From CAWGUU01 sp963825765 (lineage in GTDB: Bacteria; Actinomycetota; Acidimicrobiia; Acidimicrobiales; AC-14), in the NCBI GenBank assembly GCA_963825765.1, contig CAWGUU010000009.1:124001-188000 (forward strand): a stretch of 64,000 nt of DNA. The letters run 5' to 3'. Shown in pieces: positions 59,204-64,000 of the stretch (positions are counted from its first letter, which is position 1; each line of letters begins with the position of its first letter). The notes under the pieces were generated by a model, which was not told the DNA's origin, searched no databases, and saw nothing but the letters and a program-made list of their open reading frames with translations. Made by a program: the position numbers and the translations under genes.

Positions 59204-59209
59204 TATACT
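59204..59209 (+). promoter_or_regulatory. -10 element of the rimP-nusA-infB promoter
   Basis: TATACT in GCGTATACTGC is a near-perfect -10. A weak -35 (GACCGA, about 18 bp upstream) is possible. Transcription would begin near 59216, giving a leader of about 80 nt before rimP. Confidence 0.6.
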
Positions 59210-59244
59210 GCATGGTTTCAGTCGTCTATCGGGGTGGTGACCAG

Positions 59245-59269
59245 GCGTGGGCAGGGGGCCCACGCTTTT
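59245..59269 (+). promoter_or_regulatory. rimP leader hairpin (terminator-like attenuator)
   Basis: Perfect 8-bp stem GCGTGGGC / GCCCACGC with a 5-nt loop, directly followed by TTTT. This is a rare U-tract in this window. Its position in the short leader of rimP matches the rimP-leader type of structure described for rimP-nusA operons, where it is thought to work as an attenuator sensitive to NusA. Confidence 0.65.
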
Positions 59270-59297
59270 GTCTGTCACTAACAGGAAAGAGGAAGGG

Positions 59298-59858
59298 GTG
59301 AACGAGGTGGCCGAGCTGACCGTGGCCGGACGCGTCCGTGAGCTCGTGGAACCTCCCTTGACCGCCGACGGCTTCGAGATCGTCGACATCGAGCACAGCC
59401 GCTCCTCCGGGGGTGGCCGTCTCACCATCTCCGTCGACCGCCCCGGCGGCATCGACCTCGACGCCGTCAGCGAGGCCACCCGGCAGATCTCGGCGCTGCT
59501 AGACGAGCACGACGTCGTCCCCGGCACCTACGCGCTGGAGGTCTCCAGCCCGGGCATCGAGCGCCCGCTGCGCACGCCGGAGCACTTCGCCCGCTTCGTG
59601 GGCACGACGGTTGCCGTCCGCACCAAGCCTGGAGTCGAGGGGGAGCGCAGGGTCGAGGGTCCGCTGGAGGCGGCCGACGACGAGGGCGTGGTCGTCGCAG
59701 GAAGGCGTCTGGCCTACGCCGACGTCGAGCGGGCCCGCACCGTCTTCGTCTGGCCCCCGTCCTCCAAGAAACAGTCGCCCGCCAAGAAGCCCCAGTCCTC
59801 CAAGAAACAGTCGTCATCGAAGAAGCAGTCGTCCTCGAAGAAGCAGAGGGTGTCATGA
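59298..59858 (+). CDS. rimP: Ribosome maturation factor RimP with a Lys/Ser repeat tail
   Basis: 186 residues from GTG 59298, preceded by GAGGAAGGG. The N-terminal domain ([31 protein letters not shown]) and [18 protein letters not shown] are classic RimP. After about residue 155 the C-terminus carries SSKKQ-type repeats (four copies) ending KKQRVS, a strongly basic tail likely to bind RNA. RimP helps mature the 30S subunit. The stop overlaps nusA as ATGA. Confidence 0.95.
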   Translation: MNEVAELTVAGRVRELVEPPLTADGFEIVDIEHSRSSGGGRLTISVDRPGGIDLDAVSEATRQISALLDEHDVVPGTYALEVSSPGIERPLRTPEHFARFVGTTVAVRTKPGVEGERRVEGPLEAADDEGVVVAGRRLAYADVERARTVFVWPPSSKKQSPAKKPQSSKKQSSSKKQSSSKKQRVS

Positions 59859-61122
59859 CCGCCAACTTCGAGCTCATGGAGGCGCTGCAGGTCATCGAGC
59901 GCGAGAAGGGGGTCTCGGTCGAGACCCTGCTCGAAGCCCTGGCCAACGCCCTGGTGTCCGCCTACAAGCGCATGCCCAAGGCGGCCGAGGAGGCCATCGT
60001 CACCATCGACCCCGACACCGGGGAGATGCACGTCTACGCCCAGGAGCTGGACGAGGACGGCAACGTGGTGCGCGAGTGGGAGGACACTCCCGACGACTTC
60101 GGCCGCATCGCCGCCCAGACGGCCAAGCAGGTCATCCTCCAGCGCATCCGCGAGGCGGAGCGGGAGATGAAGTACGAGGAGTACGCCGGACGGGAAGGCG
60201 ACATCGTCACCGGCATCATCCAGCAGAACGACCAGCGCTACACCCTCCTCGACCTGGGCCGCGTCGAGGCCCTCCTCCCCAGGCCGAGCAGGTGCCCTAC
60301 GAGCGCTACGAGCACGGGGCCAGGCTCAAGGCCTACATCGTCGAGGTCCGCAAGACCACCAAGGGCCCCCAGATCGTCGTCAGCCGCACCCACCCTGGCC
60401 TGATCAAGCGGTTGTTCGAGCTGGAGGTCCCCGAGATCAGCGACGGCGTGGTCGAGCTGAAGGCCGTCGCCCGCGAGCCCGGCCACCGCACCAAGATCGC
60501 GGTCTGGTCCAACGACCACAACGTCGACCCTGTCGGCGCGTGCGTCGGCGCGAGGGGCGCCCGCGTCCGGATGGTGGTGAACGAGCTGCGGGGCGAGAAG
60601 GTCGACATCGTCCCGTTCTCCGAGGAGCCGTCCGAGTTCGTGATGAAGGCCTTGTCGCCGGCGCGGGTGAAGGAGGTGCGGGTCAACGACGACACCGGCA
60701 CCGCCGAGGTGATCGTCCCCGACTACCAGCTGTCGCTGGCCATCGGCAAGGAGGGTCAGAACGCCCGCCTGGCGGCCCGCCTCACCGGGTGGCGGGTCGA
60801 CATCCGCAGCGAGAGCCAGCTGGCCGAGGAGGAGGCGAACTTCGCCGCCGAGGACTGGGCCGAGGGCGAATGGGTCACCAACGACGCCGGCGAGATGGTC
60901 TGGCAGCCGGCCGAGGGTGGCGAGGCCCTGTCGGTGCAGGAGTGGTCCGCGCCCGAGGACGAGAAGCCGGCAGACGAGAATGTGGCGGACAGCGATGTGA
61001 CCGACGAGGACGTCGTCGCCGGGGAGGCGCCGTCCGCCGAGGTGCCGACCGCAGACGGGCCAGCCGACGTTGTGGTGGAGAATGGAAACGAGGCCGCGAG
61101 CGTTGTGGAAGGGGAGTCGTAG
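59855..61122 (+). CDS. nusA: Transcription termination/antitermination protein NusA, broken by a 1-bp frameshift
   Basis: The ATG-initiated frame encodes the N-terminal domain ([39 protein letters not shown]) and the start of S1 ([20 protein letters not shown]) up to VEALLP. It then goes out of frame near 60278-60282, where the run is CCCC. One more C gives [20 protein letters not shown] and a continuous protein of about 422 residues. The KH domains follow in the second frame ([57 protein letters not shown]). An acidic tail of about 80 residues ends the protein. NusA is essential, so sequence error is the likely cause. Confidence 0.9.
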
Positions 61123-61421
61123 GGCACGAGCCCGTCCGCACCTGCATCGGCTGCCGCCGCAAGGCGCCGGCCGGACGGCTGGTACGGGTGGTGGCGACGC
61201 CTGACGGCGGCCTGACCACAGGCCGCTCGGCACCGGGGCGGGGGGCCTGGCTGTGCGCCGGGTCGACGGAATGCCTCGATGCCGCAGAGCGGACGAGGGC
61301 CTTTCCCCGGGCCCTGCGGGCACAGGTGGCAATCCGCGCCGTCGGCTTGCTTCGAACCACGCTGGTGGAGCGTGGGAGGATAGAAGAGAACGACCGGCCA
61401 TCGGCCGGAGAGAGGACCTGA
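61119..61421 (+). CDS. YlxR (DUF448) family RNA-binding protein, start codon unclear
   Basis: Reading [19 protein letters not shown] then [21 protein letters not shown] and [14 protein letters not shown], this is the YlxR fold normally found between nusA and infB. The frame is intact to TGA 61421, giving about 100 residues. No ATG, GTG or TTG occurs in frame near the conserved start; the nearest codons are GTC, GTA and GGG at 61116-61124, overlapping the nusA stop. Either a rare start codon is used or one base is wrong here, as in nusA and ispG. Confidence 0.8.
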   Translation, partial: VGHEPVRTCIGCRRKAPAGRLVRVVATPDGGLTTGRSAPGRGAWLCAGSTECLDAAERTRAFPRALRAQVAIRAVGLLRTTLVERGRIEENDRPSAGERT

Positions 61422-61430
61422 CACAGCACT

Positions 61431-64000
61431 TTGGCCGCAAGGATCCGTGTCTACGAGCTCGCACGCGAGCTCGGGCTCACCAACAAGGAGACGCTCGACC
61501 TCTGCATCGCGCTGGGGATCGGGGTCAAGAGCCACTCCTCGAGCATCGAGGACGCCCAAGCCGACCGCGTCCGTCGCAAGGCCGACCGTGAGGGTCTGCG
61601 CCGCGACGTCCAGCCGGAGGAGCCGTCCGCCAAGGACCCCGAGGTCGAAGGGCTGCACGCGCCCACCGACGGTCCGGGCAAGCGCGACCTGCGCCTGATC
61701 ACCAGCCGCCCGGCCAGCGAGCAGCCCGAGCCCGGCAGTCCCTACCGCCCCGCCGAGCCCGCCCATCGACCGGCCGAGCCCGCCCACCGGCCCGTCGCCG
61801 ACCACCGGCCCGCCGGCGACTACGCCGGGCGCGGTCCGGGTGGCGACCAGCCGGCGCGGTCCGCGCCGGTCGGCCCCGCTGCCTCCGCGCCGGCACCCGC
61901 CGCGCCCACCGCCCCCGGCCCCGGCGCCGCACCCCCTGCGTCGCAATCGGCGGGCCAGCCCGCGCCCCAGGCGCCGGCCGCGTCCACTTCGCCGGCTGGG
62001 ACTGGGTCGACCGGGCAGGGTGGTCCCGCCGGGCCTGCGTCGACGTCCTCGTCGGCCCCGCCGCGCCCCGCCGGCGCGCCCCCTCCTCGCCCCGCTGGCG
62101 CGTCGGCGTCCCGACCTCAGGTCTCCGGTCCCGGCTCGCCGACGTCCGCACCCTCCTCCGGCCCGGGTGCGCCCACCGGCGGCCCCGGCACCCGACCGCC
62201 CCCGCCGGCTCGACCCTCCACCCAGGGCCCGCCCCCTGCCGGCCACCAGCCCGGCGGCCGCGGCCCCGAGTACCAGCGGGGCACGCCCGGCCCCGCCGGC
62301 CAGGCGCCGCCGCGCCCCCCGTCGGCACCCGCCGCCGCCGGGTCCCAGGCCCCCGCCCGTCCCCAGGGTGGCCAGCCCGGCACCGGTCCCCGTCCCGGCG
62401 AGCAGACCCGTCCCGGTGAGCAGGCCCGTCCGGGTGAGGGCGGCCCGCCGCGCTCGGTCACCGGCAAGGCCATCCCGCCGCCGCCCGGCGGCCGCCCCCG
62501 CTCGGCCAGCGGCAAGCCCATCCCGCCCCCGCCCGGCCTGGGCGGACGCACGCCCCCGCCTCCCGCCGCCGCTCGATTCGGCGCGGGTGCACCCCGCCCC
62601 GCCGGCGGCGCGGGCCGCCCCAGCGGCGGCCCCGGCGGCGCCCGCCCGGGCGGCCCCGGCGCCGGACGTCCGACCGGCGGTCCCGGTGGAGCCGGCCGTC
62701 CCACCGGCGGCCCCGGTGGCGCCCGTCCCGGGGGTTTCGGTGGCGCACCCGGTGCCCGCCCCGGCGGTTTCGGAGCGCCCGGCGCAGGTGCCGGCCGCGG
62801 CCCCGGTGGAGGTCCCCCCGGCCGTGGTGGCCCGGGCCAGAACCGTGGCCGCCCGCCCCAGCGCCGCCGCCGTCGCCGTCGCAGCTTCGAAGAGCTGGAG
62901 GCCACGCCGTCCACGACCTACACCCGCTCCGACGCGGAGGTCCCCGAGGGCGAGGTCGTGGTGGAGCGCGGCTCCACCGCCCAGGAGCTCGGCCCCAAGC
63001 TGAACCGCACCGCCGCCGACGTCGTCCGCTTCCTGTTCCAGCAGGGCGAGATGATCACGGCCACCCAGTCCCTCAGCGACGACATGATCGAGCTGTTCGC
63101 GGTCGAGGTCGGCGCCGAGGTGCTGCTGGTCGACCCCGGCCAGGAGCAGGAGGTCGAGCTTCAGGGGATGCTCGCCTACGACGACGCCGACGACGACGAG
63201 GAGGCCCTGCGCCCCCGCCCGCCGGTCATCACCGTCATGGGCCACGTCGACCACGGCAAGACCCTCCTGCTCGACCGCATCCGCGAGACGAACGTGGTGG
63301 CGTCGGAAGCCGGCGGCATCACCCAGCACATCGGCGCCTACCAGGTCGACAAGGGCGGCCGGCTCATCACCTTCATCGACACCCCCGGCCACGAGGCGTT
63401 CACCGCCATGCGGGCCCGGGGCGCCGACGCCACCGACATCGCCGTGCTGGTGGTGGCCGCCGACGACGGCGTGATGCCCCAGACCGTCGAGGCCCTCAAC
63501 CACGCCAAGGCGGCCGAGGTGCCGATCGTGGTGGCCATCAACAAGATCGACCGCGAGAACGCCGACCCCAACCGCGTGCGCCAGCAGCTCTCCGAGGAAG
63601 GCCTCGTGCCCGAGGAGTGGGGCGGCGACACGATCATGGTGGAGGTCTCGGCGCTGCAGAACCTCGGCGTCGACGACCTGCTCGAGCAGCTGCTGGTCGT
63701 GGCCGACGTCGAGGAGCTGGTGGCCAACCCCGAGGGGAGGGCCCGGGGCGTCGTCCTCGAGACCAACCTCGACGTGGGCCGGGGTCCCGTGGCAACGGTG
63801 CTGGTCGAGCGGGGCATGCTGCAGGTGGGCGACCCGATCGTCGCCGGGGCGGCATGGGGCCGGGTTCGGGCGCTGATCGACGACAAGGGCGACAACGTCA
63901 AGGAGGCCGCGCCGTCGACGCCCGTGCAGGTGCTCGGCCTGTCCGACGTGCCCCGTGCCGGCGACGACTTCCGGGTCGCGCCCAACGACAAGATCGCCAA
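61431..64000 (+). CDS. infB: Translation initiation factor IF-2, 5' part
   Basis: TTG 61431 starts the protein ([20 protein letters not shown]), 9 bp after ylxR, and the gene runs off the right edge with 856 residues visible. Residues 1-50 are the IF2N module. Residues about 90-480 are a long Pro/Gly/Ala/Arg-rich low-complexity stretch with [12 protein letters not shown] and ARPGGFG-type repeats, ending in an eight-residue Arg-rich block near residue 485. A second IF2N domain follows ([20 protein letters not shown]). The GTPase domain has [27 protein letters not shown] and VVAINKIDR. The length of the disordered arm is at the high end, as in other high-GC actinobacteria. Confidence 0.96.
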   Translation, partial: MAARIRVYELARELGLTNKETLDLCIALGIGVKSHSSSIEDAQADRVRRKADREGLRRDVQPEEPSAKDPEVEGLHAPTDGPGKRDLRLITSRPASEQPEPGSPYRPAEPAHRPAEPAHRPVADHRPAGDYAGRGPGGDQPARSAPVGPAASAPAPAAPTAPGPGAAPPASQSAGQPAPQAPAASTSPAGTGSTGQGGPAGPASTSSSAPPRPAGAPPPRPAGASASRPQVSGPGSPTSAPSSGPGAPTGGPGTRPPPPARPSTQGPPPAGHQPGGRGPEYQRGTPGPAGQAPPRPPSAPAAAGSQAPARPQGGQPGTGPRPGEQTRPGEQARPGEGGPPRSVTGKAIPPPPGGRPRSASGKPIPPPPGLGGRTPPPPAAARFGAGAPRPAGGAGRPSGGPGGARPGGPGAGRPTGGPGGAGRPTGGPGGARPGGFGGAPGARPGGFGAPGAGAGRGPGGGPPGRGGPGQNRGRPPQRRRRRRRSFEELEATPSTTYTRSDAEVPEGEVVVERGSTAQELGPKLNRTAADVVRFLFQQGEMITATQSLSDDMIELFAVEVGAEVLLVDPGQEQEVELQGMLAYDDADDDEEALRPRPPVITVMGHVDHGKTLLLDRIRETNVVASEAGGITQHIGAYQVDKGGRLITFIDTPGHEAFTAMRARGADATDIAVLVVAADDGVMPQTVEALNHAKAAEVPIVVAINKIDRENADPNRVRQQLSEEGLVPEEWGGDTIMVEVSALQNLGVDDLLEQLLVVADVEELVANPEGRARGVVLETNLDVGRGPVATVLVERGMLQVGDPIVAGAAWGRVRALIDDKGDNVKEAAPSTPVQVLGLSDVPRAGDDFRVAPNDKIA

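Noticed and set aside
60756..63503. Very long minus-strand open frame opposite nusA, ylxR and infB
   Set aside because: It is caused by high GC; the translation is Gly/Ala/Arg filler and the opposite strand encodes NusA, YlxR and IF-2.

Overview
The window is high-GC DNA with frequent GTG/TTG starts, many 4-bp GTGA/ATGA gene overlaps and a classic actinobacterial gene order (trmD-rplS-lepB ... yraN-comM-dprA ... xerC-whiG ... rpsB-tsf-pyrH-frr-cdsA-dxr-rseP-ispG ... rimP-nusA-ylxR-infB). Combined with a CtpE-like P-type ATPase, an actinobacterial-type GlgA, DUF2469 and DUF6069, this points to a chromosome of a deep actinobacterium. Acidimicrobiia-like is my inference from overall impression, not proven. 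Nothing suggests a plasmid or prophage.

Layout. 1-2.5 kb: the end of a CtaG-type oxidase assembly gene, a lipoprotein cytochrome c and cytochrome b. 2.5-3.6 kb: small genes, one of them frameshifted. 3.7-15.5 kb: a cobalamin block with a fused ChlI/ChlD-type chelatase subunit, CobN, a CobQ-FhuF fusion, CobO, the CbtA/CbtB cobalt transporter under a B12 riboswitch, CobB and CobT. 15.5-18.2 kb: cysteine dioxygenase-rhodanese-ispE-ispD-ispF. 18.3-21.5 kb: FKBP-glgC-glgA. 21.6-30.5 kb: an amidohydrolase lipoprotein, an Fe(III) ABC importer with a possible IdeR box, and a P-type ATPase. 30.5-34.5 kb: a UvrD-like helicase and two secreted proteins, one a twofold-repeat Gly/Ser/Ala/Asn-rich protein. 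34.7-56.5 kb: the conserved tRNA-modification, ribosomal, secretion, competence, cell-cycle, lipid and isoprenoid block. 56.7-59.1 kb: an ECF sigma factor with a repeat-rich membrane partner and a PPOX-like protein containing a 21-bp tandem repeat. 59.2-64 kb: rimP-nusA-ylxR-infB, with infB running off the edge.

Functional links. Five of the seven MEP isoprenoid genes (dxr, ispD, ispE, ispF, ispG) lie in two clusters. The cobalamin block covers cobalt import, cobalt insertion, adenosylation, amidation and lower-ligand activation, with a [2Fe-2S] FhuF domain placed where a cobalt reductase is needed.

The most unusual layer is small palindromic DNA. One 49-nt element family occurs in frame at the CobQ/FhuF junction and again between genes of the iron transporter. 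A second family sits over the stop codons of convergent genes. A 118-bp nested palindrome separates tsf from pyrH. Several proteins carry repetitive or disordered additions (S2, CdsA, RimP, IF-2, the PPOX-like protein and the ECF partner). ispG and nusA are each broken by a single missing C in a C-run, which looks more like sequence error than real loss.
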